Source: CAIKZJ01 sp964626015
GTDB taxonomy: Bacteria; Bacteroidota; Ignavibacteria; Tepidaquicellales; Tepidaquicellaceae
Assembly: GCA_964626015.1 (NCBI GenBank)
Contig: CAZVCC010000001.1
Coordinates: 62,001 to 126,000, forward strand
Direction of reading: 5' to 3'
Length of the DNA: 64,000 bases
Made by a program: the position numbers and the translations under genes. Below, piece after piece: positions 7,410 to 15,660 of this stretch. The notes under the pieces are model-generated. The model was not told where the DNA came from. It saw only the letters and a list, made by a program, of their open reading frames with translations, and did not search any database. How positions within the stretch are numbered: the stretch's first letter is position 1; every line of letters begins with the position of its first letter.

Positions 7410-10103
7410 ATGAAACTCCACTTTGACAGTAAACAGGAATTTCAATTGGAAGCAGTTAAAGCTGTTTCTGATATTTTTGAAGGTCAACCGCTAAGCAGCG
7501 GTGATTTTGAATTCTCAGCTTCTCAAAACGGTGCTTTCTTTTCTGAAAATGGTTTCGGGAATAAATTGGATTTAACAGAAGAGCAAATCCTGCAAAATGT
7601 TAATGTAATTCAAAAGTCTAATAACATTGAAGTATCTGAATATTTGCAATTGCTAAAGTATAAAGATATTGATGATGAGGGCAAAGAGATTGTGATCGAA
7701 ACAAACATTCCTAATTATTCTATAGAAATGGAAACCGGAACCGGTAAGACATACGTTTATCTCCGAACCATTTACGAACTCAACAAACTTTATGGCTTTA
7801 AGAAATTTGTTATAGTTGTACCATCTATTGCAATTCGCGAAGGTGTTCTCAAAAACCTTCAAATCACCGAAGAGCATTTCCAAAACTTATATGACAAAGT
7901 ACAGGTTACTGCTGATGTCTATGACAGTAAGAAAGTATCTAATCTGAGAGGTTTTGCATCTACAAACTCAATTCAAATACTGGTTCTTAATATAGATTCA
8001 TTTGCTAAAGATTTGAATATAATCAACAAACCAAACGATAAATTAACAGGAAAAAAGCCAATCGAATTTATTCAAAGTACTAAGCCAATTGTTATTATAG
8101 ATGAGCCTCAGAATATGGAAACTGATAATCGAAAGAAGGCAATTGCTAACCTAAATCCTCTTTGTACCCTCAGATATTCAGCAACGCACACAAATGTTTA
8201 CAATCTAATTTATTCTCTTAATCCTGTAAAAGCTTATGATTTAGGATTAGTAAAACAAATTGAAGTTGATTCGATAGTTAGTGAGAACGATTTTAACAGT
8301 CCTTATCTTCAATTGGAAAATATTACAAGGTCAGGAAATTCCATAAAAGCTAAGATTAAAATAGACGTATTAACAACCGATGGTATTAAAAGGAAATCTG
8401 TAACGGCGAGCGGAAGAAATAATGATTTATTTAAGTTGTCTAAAGAAAATGAGAGGTATGACGGCATAAAGATTCAAGAATTCGATTTTGGCAGTGAGCA
8501 AATTGAATTGAACAACGGCTCGGTATTGAAAAAAGGCGAAACACAAGGCGGAATGAATGACGATATTATGAGATATATGATTAAGAAAACTATTGAAGAG
8601 CATATAAGGAAAGAAAAGATATATAAAGATAAAGGTATAAAGGTTCTTTCGTTATTATTTATTGATAAAGTTAAGAATTACAGGGAATACGATGCTGATG
8701 GAAGCCCTGTAAAAGGTAAATTTGCTTTATGGTTTGAAGAATTGTATCAACAGGAAATTTCAAAACCGTCATACAAAGATGTGGTTTCAAATCCCATAGA
8801 TTCTATTCACAATGGATATTTTTCACAGGATAGTAAAGGAAGAGTTAAAGACACATTAGGAGAATCGCAATTAGATGATGATACTTATAAACTTATAATG
8901 CAGGATAAAGAAAAACTTCTCGATTTAAATGTTCCGCTTCGGTTCATATTCAGCCATTCTGCATTACGAGAAGGATGGGACAATCCAAATGTTTTTCAGA
9001 TTTGTACTTTAAATGAGACAAAATCAGAGATTAAAAAACGTCAGGAAATAGGAAGAGGATTACGTTTGTCCGTTAATCAAAACGGTGAACGAATATTCGA
9101 TAGAAATGTTAATAAACTTACTGTTATTGCTAATGAAAGATATGAAGACTTCGCAAGGGAACTGCAGAAAGAAATTCAGGAAGATTGTGGCGTTGATTTC
9201 TCTGGAAGAATCAAAAACAGTAGCAATAAGAAGAAAGTGAAGTATAGAAAAGGATTTGAAGCAGACCCGAAATTCTTGCAAATTTGGGAAAAAATTAAGT
9301 ATAAGACTAAGTATAATGTGAATTATGATACTGATAATCTTATTACCCTTGCAGCAAATGAGGTGAAAAATATGGATGAAACTAAGAAGCCGACTGTAAG
9401 ATCAACGAAAAGAAAAGTTTTAATTACAGATGAAGGTGTCGAAGGTCTCTTAGTCAGTGATAGTGTTATTGAAGAAAATGTATTTCAATTTGATATACCT
9501 GATATGCTTGCATATATTCAAAGTAAAACCGAATTAACGAGAAGTACTATATTGGAAATATTGAAAAGTTCGAATCGTTTGATAGAGGTTTTGATTAATC
9601 CCCAGATGTTTATGGATAATGCGGTTTCTAAGATAAAAGAGGTTCTGCATCAATTAATGATTGACGGTATTAAATATGAAAAAATTGGCAGTAAAATCTA
9701 TGAAATGAAATTGTTTGATGATTCGGATTTTGAGATTTACATAGATGAGTTCACTCATTTAGTTAAAGATGCGGATAAGACAATATACAAGAATTACATC
9801 CCTCTGGACAGCGGTGTAGAAAATCAATTCGCTAAGGATTGCGAGAGCAGCGAACAAATAGAATTTTACTTTAAACTACCTTACTGGTTTGCAATAAAAA
9901 CTCCAATCGGAGATTATCACCCCGACTGGGCAGTCGTATTTAAAGGAGAAAAGAAAATCTATTTTGTTGCCGAAACAAAATCAACCGGGCAGGAGCTTAG
10001 GGGTAGTGAAAAACTTAAAATTAAATGCGGTAGAGCTCATTTCAAAAACTTTGAAGATGTGGTTTACAAAAAAGTTTCCTCTGTTTCCGAATTAAATATC
10101 TAA
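7410..10103 (+). CDS. res: Type III restriction-modification system, Res (helicase/endonuclease subunit)
   Basis: 897 residues. Res is the SF2 ATP-dependent translocase and nuclease that cuts DNA when Mod-recognised sites are unmethylated. Visible motifs: Walker A METGTGKT at 107-114, motif Ia VVPSIAIREG, Walker B IVIIDEPQNM with D231/E232, motif III as RYSATH, motif V HSALREGWDNPNVFQI at about 516, and motif VI RQEIGRGLRLS at 544. The C-terminal nuclease domain shows PDWAVVF with D839 followed by ETK at 855-857, the PD-(D/E)XK core. All key residues are present, so the protein looks active. It ends the five-gene operon begun by mod. Confidence 0.95.
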   Translation: MKLHFDSKQEFQLEAVKAVSDIFEGQPLSSGDFEFSASQNGAFFSENGFGNKLDLTEEQILQNVNVIQKSNNIEVSEYLQLLKYKDIDDEGKEIVIETNIPNYSIEMETGTGKTYVYLRTIYELNKLYGFKKFVIVVPSIAIREGVLKNLQITEEHFQNLYDKVQVTADVYDSKKVSNLRGFASTNSIQILVLNIDSFAKDLNIINKPNDKLTGKKPIEFIQSTKPIVIIDEPQNMETDNRKKAIANLNPLCTLRYSATHTNVYNLIYSLNPVKAYDLGLVKQIEVDSIVSENDFNSPYLQLENITRSGNSIKAKIKIDVLTTDGIKRKSVTASGRNNDLFKLSKENERYDGIKIQEFDFGSEQIELNNGSVLKKGETQGGMNDDIMRYMIKKTIEEHIRKEKIYKDKGIKVLSLLFIDKVKNYREYDADGSPVKGKFALWFEELYQQEISKPSYKDVVSNPIDSIHNGYFSQDSKGRVKDTLGESQLDDDTYKLIMQDKEKLLDLNVPLRFIFSHSALREGWDNPNVFQICTLNETKSEIKKRQEIGRGLRLSVNQNGERIFDRNVNKLTVIANERYEDFARELQKEIQEDCGVDFSGRIKNSSNKKKVKYRKGFEADPKFLQIWEKIKYKTKYNVNYDTDNLITLAANEVKNMDETKKPTVRSTKRKVLITDEGVEGLLVSDSVIEENVFQFDIPDMLAYIQSKTELTRSTILEILKSSNRLIEVLINPQMFMDNAVSKIKEVLHQLMIDGIKYEKIGSKIYEMKLFDDSDFEIYIDEFTHLVKDADKTIYKNYIPLDSGVENQFAKDCESSEQIEFYFKLPYWFAIKTPIGDYHPDWAVVFKGEKKIYFVAETKSTGQELRGSEKLKIKCGRAHFKNFEDVVYKKVSSVSELNI

Positions 10104-10121
10104 ATTGTATTATTTTTCCCC

Positions 10122-10159
10122 TTGACAATCTCAAAAAATATTGTTATATTCGTATAACA
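10122..10159 (+). promoter_or_regulatory. Promoter-like site with dyad over the -10 element
   Basis: TTGACA at 10122-10127 and TATATT at 10145-10150 are separated by 17 bases, close to a housekeeping sigma consensus. A perfect inverted repeat, TGTTATA-TTCG-TATAACA at 10142-10159, covers the -10 element, as a repressor operator might. It lies just after the res stop and about 340 bases before the ABC-F start. Whether this lineage uses such a consensus is uncertain. Confidence 0.45.
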
Positions 10160-10189
10160 CAAATTTATTGCTTATATTAGTAATAATTA

Positions 10190-10255
10190 ATGGCTATTTT
10201 AACTAATGCTCTGTTAAAACAGTCTAAACATATCATAAAACAGCAATTCTGCTAA
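10190..10255 (+). other. Possible 21-residue leader ORF upstream of ABC-F gene
   Basis: An ATG at 10190 opens a 21-codon frame ending in TAA at 10253-10255, about 40 bases after the promoter-like site. The peptide is basic with paired glutamines near its end. There is no clear ribosome-binding site, so this may be chance. The rest of the gene-free stretch to 10497 holds short direct repeats (two copies of CTCAGGGAGT near 10313-10332 and repeated CGATAAT at 10272-10290) and no other convincing feature. Confidence 0.2.
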
Positions 10256-10497
10256 TTTCACAATAAAAGTCCGATAATAGTGCGATAATTATGCGTTTAC
10301 AGTGCGGTGTTCTCAGGGAGTCCTCAGGGAGTGCTCTCAATGTTTGCTCTAATACCTGTCCCTCAAGAATATCAATTCTCATTTCTAATTAATTAGCCAG
10401 AATTTATCTCTTTTCTTCCATTTTTTAAAGTTTTCTCACATATTTATTCCTTTTCCCATTTCAAATTCCTTCAATTTTAAGTATTTTCAATGATTGT

Positions 10498-12441
10498 ATG
10501 GTAATTTTAGAGAATATATCTGTTAGTTTTGGTACTCGAAAGCTTCTTGATGACGTTAATTTGCGTCTTGGAGGCAAAGATAGGGTATCGCTTGTCGGTG
10601 TTAATGGCGCGGGGAAAAGTACTTTGCTCAAGATTATCGCTGGGCAGTTCAATCAGGATAGCGGTAAGTTAATTAAATCTCAGCATTCCACAATCGGCTA
10701 TCTTCCTCAGGAAACAGTCCGTCTGAAAGGCAAGAAACTATTTGACGAGGTCTATGATTCTGTCGAAAATATAAAGAATATTGAAGATGAGCTCAGGCAG
10801 ATTGAAGCAGAAATGAAACTGTTCGATAACACGGAATCTGATGACTACATTGACCTCCTCACCACTTATTCTGAACTTCAGGATAGGTTTAGTTTACTTG
10901 AAGGACATAAGCTTAAGTCTCAGGTGGAAAAGATACTTATAGGTCTGGGCTTCGAAGAAGACGAATTCGATAAAGATGTTGAGACTTTTAGCGGTGGATG
11001 GCAGATGAGAATAGAACTTTCTAAACTTCTTCTTCAGAATCCCACCGTGCTTTTACTCGATGAACCGACGAACCACCTCGATTTTGACTCCCTCATCTGG
11101 TTTGAACGGTATCTTATTAATTACAAAGGTGCCATTGTCGTTGTCTCTCACGATAAGGAGTTTCTGAATAATATTTCAACGAAAACTATCGAAATCCATA
11201 ACGGCGATATGAATACTTACAGCGGTAACTACAGTTTCTATGTTGCCGAAAAAGTCAAACGCAAAGAACTTCTCGAAAATCAGTTCAAGAATCAGCAGAA
11301 GTATTTTCAGGAACAGGAAAGGTTTATTGAGCGCTTTCGATACAAAGCATCTAAAGCTCGAGCAGTGCAAAGCCGTATAAAATTGCTTGATAAAATCGAA
11401 AAGGTTGAGCTCGAAGATGAAGCCCAAAGAATAAAGTTTAAGTTTCCGCCTGCAGTTCATTCGGGAAGGATATTGATCGAGATTGAAGGTCTTACTAAAA
11501 CATACGATTTCGGAAAGAATGTTCTTGAAAATGTTGACCTTACAATAGAGCGTGGTGAAAAGATTGCTATTGTTGGTAAAAACGGGGCAGGGAAGTCAAC
11601 CCTAACAAGAATTATCGCCGGTACAGAAAAATATAATTCAGGCGTCGTTAAATACGGGTATAATGCCATCCCTAAATACTTTGCTCAGAATCAGGCGGAT
11701 GAAATGAACCCCGATAAGAATGCTCTCGAAATCATGGAAGAAGCAAACAGCTCCGAAACTCAGGCTGCTATCCGAAACATTCTCGGCGGATTCCTTTTTC
11801 ACGGGGACGATGTTTTTAAAAAGGTCGGAGTGCTTTCTGGCGGCGAAAAATCCCGTCTTGCTCTTGCAAAGATGCTCATTGAACCCTCAAACCTTCTCAT
11901 ACTCGACGAGCCAACTAACCACCTTGATATCCGCTCGAAAGAAGTATTGCAAGAGTCTCTGGCAAAATATGAAGGTACTGTAATTATAGTATCACACGAC
12001 AGAGAATTCATAGACGGAATCATTCAAAAGATTATTGAAGTAAAGAATAAAGGAATTAAAACATACCTCGGAAAATCTTCCGAATACTTGAACGAAATTG
12101 AAAGCGATAATGTATTAATAAAAGAAGATGTTGAAGAAAAGCAGGAAGTGAAGAACAGTTATCAGGCGGGTATAGAAGCAAAGAAGAGAAAAAAGGAATT
12201 GAATAAACTTACGGCACCCATAAAGAAGCGTCTTTCAGCTATAGAATCTGAATTAAAAGAGCTCGAGCGGAGAAAAAGTTACCTCGATAACGAAATGAGT
12301 AAAACTGATTTTTATAAAGATGCTGATTTTGCAGTTGAAATTAAATTTGAATATCTTGAGATTGCAGACAAGATTGAAAAATTGACTGCCGACTGGGAAT
12401 CGGAATCAACTAAACTCGAAGAATTTATAAACAATAATTAA
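10498..12441 (+). CDS. ABC-F family ATP-binding cassette protein (Uup/YheS-like)
   Basis: 647 residues with two ABC domains and no membrane segment, typical of ABC-F proteins that act on the ribosome E site. The first domain has GVNGAGKST, FSGGWQMRIELSKLL and LLLDEPTNHLD. The second has GKNGAGKST, LSGGEKSRLALAKML and LILDEPTNHLD. Between them is the interdomain arm, a charged helical stretch (FKNQQKYFQEQERFIERF onward). From about residue 545 there is a Lys/Glu-rich coiled-coil tail, as in Uup-like members. Both catalytic glutamates are present. It has a long non-coding leader, which in antibiotic-resistance ABC-F genes can carry attenuation; housekeeping function is equally likely. Seventeen bases precede the next gene. 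Confidence 0.9.
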   Translation: MVILENISVSFGTRKLLDDVNLRLGGKDRVSLVGVNGAGKSTLLKIIAGQFNQDSGKLIKSQHSTIGYLPQETVRLKGKKLFDEVYDSVENIKNIEDELRQIEAEMKLFDNTESDDYIDLLTTYSELQDRFSLLEGHKLKSQVEKILIGLGFEEDEFDKDVETFSGGWQMRIELSKLLLQNPTVLLLDEPTNHLDFDSLIWFERYLINYKGAIVVVSHDKEFLNNISTKTIEIHNGDMNTYSGNYSFYVAEKVKRKELLENQFKNQQKYFQEQERFIERFRYKASKARAVQSRIKLLDKIEKVELEDEAQRIKFKFPPAVHSGRILIEIEGLTKTYDFGKNVLENVDLTIERGEKIAIVGKNGAGKSTLTRIIAGTEKYNSGVVKYGYNAIPKYFAQNQADEMNPDKNALEIMEEANSSETQAAIRNILGGFLFHGDDVFKKVGVLSGGEKSRLALAKMLIEPSNLLILDEPTNHLDIRSKEVLQESLAKYEGTVIIVSHDREFIDGIIQKIIEVKNKGIKTYLGKSSEYLNEIESDNVLIKEDVEEKQEVKNSYQAGIEAKKRKKELNKLTAPIKKRLSAIESELKELERRKSYLDNEMSKTDFYKDADFAVEIKFEYLEIADKIEKLTADWESESTKLEEFINNN

Positions 12442-12446
12442 TTAAA

Positions 12447-12452
12447 AAGGAG
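12447..12452 (+). promoter_or_regulatory. Ribosome-binding site deciding a TTG start
   Basis: AAGGAG lies five bases before TTG at 12458. No ATG in the same frame gives a signal peptide, so this site supports TTG initiation of the beta-barrel protein. Confidence 0.6.
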
Positions 12453-12457
12453 ATACA

Positions 12458-13225
12458 TTGAAAGCATTTGCAAAACTACTTATCGCATTACTTGTTTTAT
12501 CTTATTCAATGAATGCGTACGCAGATAGAGACCCGAAGAAACCTTTCGGTGAAGATGAATTTAAAGTCAACCTTAAATTTAAGGAAGACCACAAAAAAGC
12601 TCTTAAAGAGTTTAATTACAGGTCAGGCAAGCCAGTTTCATTCTATGTTGACTTTCAGCTCGGCGTCGGCTCTACAACACCAAACATTACTACAACTTCG
12701 GGAACAGTCGTTAAAGAAGAAGCTAAACTTGGATATACTGTCGGAGGACTTGTTTACATGAATGTGTTCGGTCTCTTGAATTTTACTACCGGTTTATCAT
12801 TTGACGGAAAAAGTTTTGGATTCCAAAAACCCTCTGTTTCAGGTTCAACAACCACTTCAGGTACAAGCGCTGATACTTCAGCAAAAAGCGGATATCTTCC
12901 AGCAAACTATCTAACTATCCCTCTTTTCTTAAATATCGGTGGTATGGTTTCTGAAGATATCGGTCTTTGGTTCACGGGCGGTCCTTATATGGGATTCTTA
13001 ATGTCACAGCCCAGTAATACATACGGCAATATCGGTTATAAGAATTTCGATTTAGGTCTCGATGCAACTCTTACTGCTAACTATGTATTCCTCTACCCAT
13101 TCAGCGTTATCTTCGGTACTGCATTCAAATATGGTGGACTGAACAATCTCATGAGCAGTCAGTCAGTTGAAAAAATCACGACATCAAACTTTACTTTCTT
13201 CTCAGGTGTAAGTTTTGCTCTCTAA
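12458..13225 (+). CDS. Secreted outer-membrane beta-barrel protein, unknown function
   Basis: 255 residues starting at TTG with a good ribosome-binding site. Residues 1-22 are a signal peptide ending near NAYA. A charged linker (about 23-60) is followed by alternating hydrophobic/polar segments typical of an 8- to 10-strand barrel: FYVDFQLGVGS, GGLVYMNVFGLLNFTTGLSF, LTIPLFLNIGG, and a C-terminal strand FTFFSGVSFAL ending in an aromatic-rich pattern suited to outer-membrane insertion. A Thr/Ser-rich loop lies near residues 125-145. It follows the ABC-F gene by 17 bases and is closed by a strong terminator, so the two are probably co-transcribed. No substrate can be proposed. Confidence 0.7.
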   Translation: MKAFAKLLIALLVLSYSMNAYADRDPKKPFGEDEFKVNLKFKEDHKKALKEFNYRSGKPVSFYVDFQLGVGSTTPNITTTSGTVVKEEAKLGYTVGGLVYMNVFGLLNFTTGLSFDGKSFGFQKPSVSGSTTTSGTSADTSAKSGYLPANYLTIPLFLNIGGMVSEDIGLWFTGGPYMGFLMSQPSNTYGNIGYKNFDLGLDATLTANYVFLYPFSVIFGTAFKYGGLNNLMSSQSVEKITTSNFTFFSGVSFAL

Positions 13226-13245
13226 AGTATAATCGGATTTTATTT

Positions 13246-13276
13246 AACCCGTTATTTGTTTTATAAATAACGGGTT
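13246..13276 (+). terminator. Rho-independent terminator after beta-barrel gene
   Basis: A perfect 12-bp stem, AACCCGTTATTT (13246-13257) and AAATAACGGGTT (13265-13276), has a 7-base loop and is followed by a T run. Confidence 0.9.
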
Positions 13277-13300
13277 TTTTATTAACTTAAAATTCAATAC

Positions 13301-14146
13301 ATGATTATTGGCGATTATAAAATACATTCAATTCAGGCAGGACTTTTTAAACTCGACGGCGGCTCTATGTTTGGTGTCGTTCCTAAAGTTCTCTGGAATA
13401 GGACTAATCCTTCTGATGAATCAAACAGAATTGAAATGTGCACACGTGTTCTTCTTCTCGAAAGCAAAGTTAAAAAGATTCTTGTAGATACGGGCATTGG
13501 TCATAAGATGTCAGATAAGCTGAATAAGATTTATGGTGTTGATTATTCTGAATTCACACTCGAAAAAGGTCTCTTAAATCTGAACATTAAACCCGATGAT
13601 ATTACAGACGTTATCTTTACCCATCTTCACTTTGACCATGCCGGAGGTGCTACTTTCTTTAACGACGAAAAGAAACCCGGACTTACTTTCAGGAATGCTG
13701 TTTATTACGTTCAGGAAAAACATCTCGACTGGGCTCTGAACCCCTCGGAACGTGATAAAGCAAGTTTCTTTCCCGAAAACTATCAGCCGATTCTTGACGC
13801 TAAGCAGATGAAAATTATTAACGACGAGTATAAGTTTGATGATTTTATAACGCTGCTTCCTCTGAACGGGCATACCCGCAGTATGCAGATGGTAAAAGTA
13901 TCCGATGAAAAGGAATCACTTATGTATCTCGCAGATCTTATCCCTATGGCTTCGCATATTCCGATTCCGTACATAATGGGATACGATTTGTTTCCTCTTG
14001 TAACACTTGAAGAAAAGAGAAAATATTTAAAAGAAATATACGAAAATAACTACACTGTATTTTTCGAACATGACCCTTATGTTGAAGCAGGAAAGATTAG
14101 TTTGCATGAGAAATCTTTCTTTCTTAAAGAGAAATTCAACATATAA
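13301..14146 (+). CDS. Metallo-beta-lactamase fold hydrolase
   Basis: 281 residues, cytoplasmic. The dinuclear-zinc signature THLHFDHAGG places H108, H110, D112 and H113. Further ligands are the histidine in LNGHTRSMQMV, the aspartate in YLADLIPMASHIP and a C-terminal histidine in FFEHDPYVEAGKI. The arrangement matches the broad MBL-fold hydrolase family (glyoxalase II, lactonases and related esterases) of standard length. The substrate cannot be read from the sequence. It is preceded by a terminator and followed 9 bases later by a sodium:solute symporter, so the pair may share a transcript, possibly importing and hydrolysing a common substrate. Confidence 0.85.
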   Translation: MIIGDYKIHSIQAGLFKLDGGSMFGVVPKVLWNRTNPSDESNRIEMCTRVLLLESKVKKILVDTGIGHKMSDKLNKIYGVDYSEFTLEKGLLNLNIKPDDITDVIFTHLHFDHAGGATFFNDEKKPGLTFRNAVYYVQEKHLDWALNPSERDKASFFPENYQPILDAKQMKIINDEYKFDDFITLLPLNGHTRSMQMVKVSDEKESLMYLADLIPMASHIPIPYIMGYDLFPLVTLEEKRKYLKEIYENNYTVFFEHDPYVEAGKISLHEKSFFLKEKFNI

Positions 14147-14155
14147 GTCAATTAA

Positions 14156-15649
14156 ATGAAATTTTCACTCGTTGATTATGTAATCGTTATCGTTTACCTG
14201 CTCGGGACTGTATTTGCAGGTTTATACACTGCCAGAAAACAGAAAACAACAAAGGATTATTTTCTCGGCGGCAAGGAAATGAAGTGGTGGGCTGTAGGTT
14301 TTTCAATCGTCGCTAGCGAAACGAGTACGCTGACGTTTATCAGCATTCCCGGTCTGGCGTACAAAAGCGATATGACTTTTATGCAGCTTATCGTCGGATA
14401 CTTTATCGGGCGGCTGCTTGTTACAATTATTTTTATTCCCGCATACTATAAAGGCGATATAGTAACTGCTTATGATTTTCTTGGTCAGCGATTCGGACAG
14501 AAGCTTCGGAAACTAACCTCATCAGTTTTTATCGTTACCAGAGTTCTTGCCTCAGGAGTTAGGCTTTTTGCAACTGCGATTCCTGTTCATATAATAACAG
14601 GTCTCGATTACCCGACAAGCATAGCAATCATCGGAATATTCACTTTGCTCTATACTTATCTCGGCGGTATAAAAGCAGTTGTTTCAATGGACGTTATTCA
14701 GTTGTTTATTTATATTGGTGGAGCTGTGGCTGCTATGATGGTCGCAATATATGCTTTGCCAAACGGTATCAGCGATGTCTTCTACTATGCGTCTGCTAAC
14801 GGTCTTGATAAATTTAAAGTTTTTAATTTCGATTTCGGAAACAGTTTCTTCCAGTTCCTCGCTTCACCTTACACTATCTTCGGAGGATTGCTTGGCGGCA
14901 CTTTCCTGACTATGGCTTCTCACGGTACAGACCAGCTTCTCGTTCAGCGTCTTCTCGGTTGCAAGAACAAAAAGGATAGCCAGAAGGCGCTTATGCTCGA
15001 TGCTTCGCTTATCGTTCTGCAGTTTGCCTTCTTTATGTTTCTCGGGCTGTGTCTCTATGCATATTATCAGGGTGCTGACTTCAAGTCGCTTGTGTTTAGT
15101 ACAACGGGTTTAAACCTTGTTTCATCGGATGAAATCTTTCCGAAGTTCATCGTCGAAAATCTTCCGTCGGGTATTTCGGGTTTCGTTATTGCAGGTATTC
15201 TTGCTTCTGCTATGGGTACTCTTTCATCGGCAATCAGCTCGCTTGCCTCATCAACTTATCTTGACCTCTTCGCAAACGTCAAGTCGGATAAGTTTAGGTC
15301 GAAAGAAATATTCTGGTCAAAGATATTTACTCTCTTCTGGGGAGTTGTTCTTATAGGCGGTGCAATGCTTTTTCGTGATTCGACAAACCCTGTCGTTGAA
15401 ATAGGTCTGTCCATAGCATCATTCACGTACGGCGGATTGCTCGGTGCTTTTTTCCTCGGTTTGTTCTTCAAGCGTGTGAATCAAGCGGACGCAATATGGG
15501 GATTCGTTCTAAGCATCATCTCAATGGTTTTTGTTATTTACTTTACAAAGATTGCTTATACGTGGTATGTCATTATCGGCGTAATTGTCACTCTTGCAGT
15601 AGCGAATGTATCCTATTACTTAAGGTATAAACTTATTTCTAAAGATTAG
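14156..15649 (+). CDS. Sodium:solute symporter (SSS family)
   Basis: 497 residues with about 13 hydrophobic segments. The N-terminal region has YFLGGKEMKWWAVGFSIVASETSTLTFISIPG, a typical SSS pattern in which TM1 carries the unwound Na+-site segment; later come YTYLGGIKAVVSMDVIQ, the family signature, and ASHGTDQLLVQRLLGC. Length fits the family (about 480-550). It probably couples inward sodium flux to uptake of a sugar, amino acid, nucleoside or organic acid at the inner membrane. Nine bases separate it from the upstream hydrolase and 11 from priA. Base composition here is markedly GC-richer than most of the window. Confidence 0.9.
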   Translation: MKFSLVDYVIVIVYLLGTVFAGLYTARKQKTTKDYFLGGKEMKWWAVGFSIVASETSTLTFISIPGLAYKSDMTFMQLIVGYFIGRLLVTIIFIPAYYKGDIVTAYDFLGQRFGQKLRKLTSSVFIVTRVLASGVRLFATAIPVHIITGLDYPTSIAIIGIFTLLYTYLGGIKAVVSMDVIQLFIYIGGAVAAMMVAIYALPNGISDVFYYASANGLDKFKVFNFDFGNSFFQFLASPYTIFGGLLGGTFLTMASHGTDQLLVQRLLGCKNKKDSQKALMLDASLIVLQFAFFMFLGLCLYAYYQGADFKSLVFSTTGLNLVSSDEIFPKFIVENLPSGISGFVIAGILASAMGTLSSAISSLASSTYLDLFANVKSDKFRSKEIFWSKIFTLFWGVVLIGGAMLFRDSTNPVVEIGLSIASFTYGGLLGAFFLGLFFKRVNQADAIWGFVLSIISMVFVIYFTKIAYTWYVIIGVIVTLAVANVSYYLRYKLISKD

Positions 15650-15660
15650 AAGCATGACGA

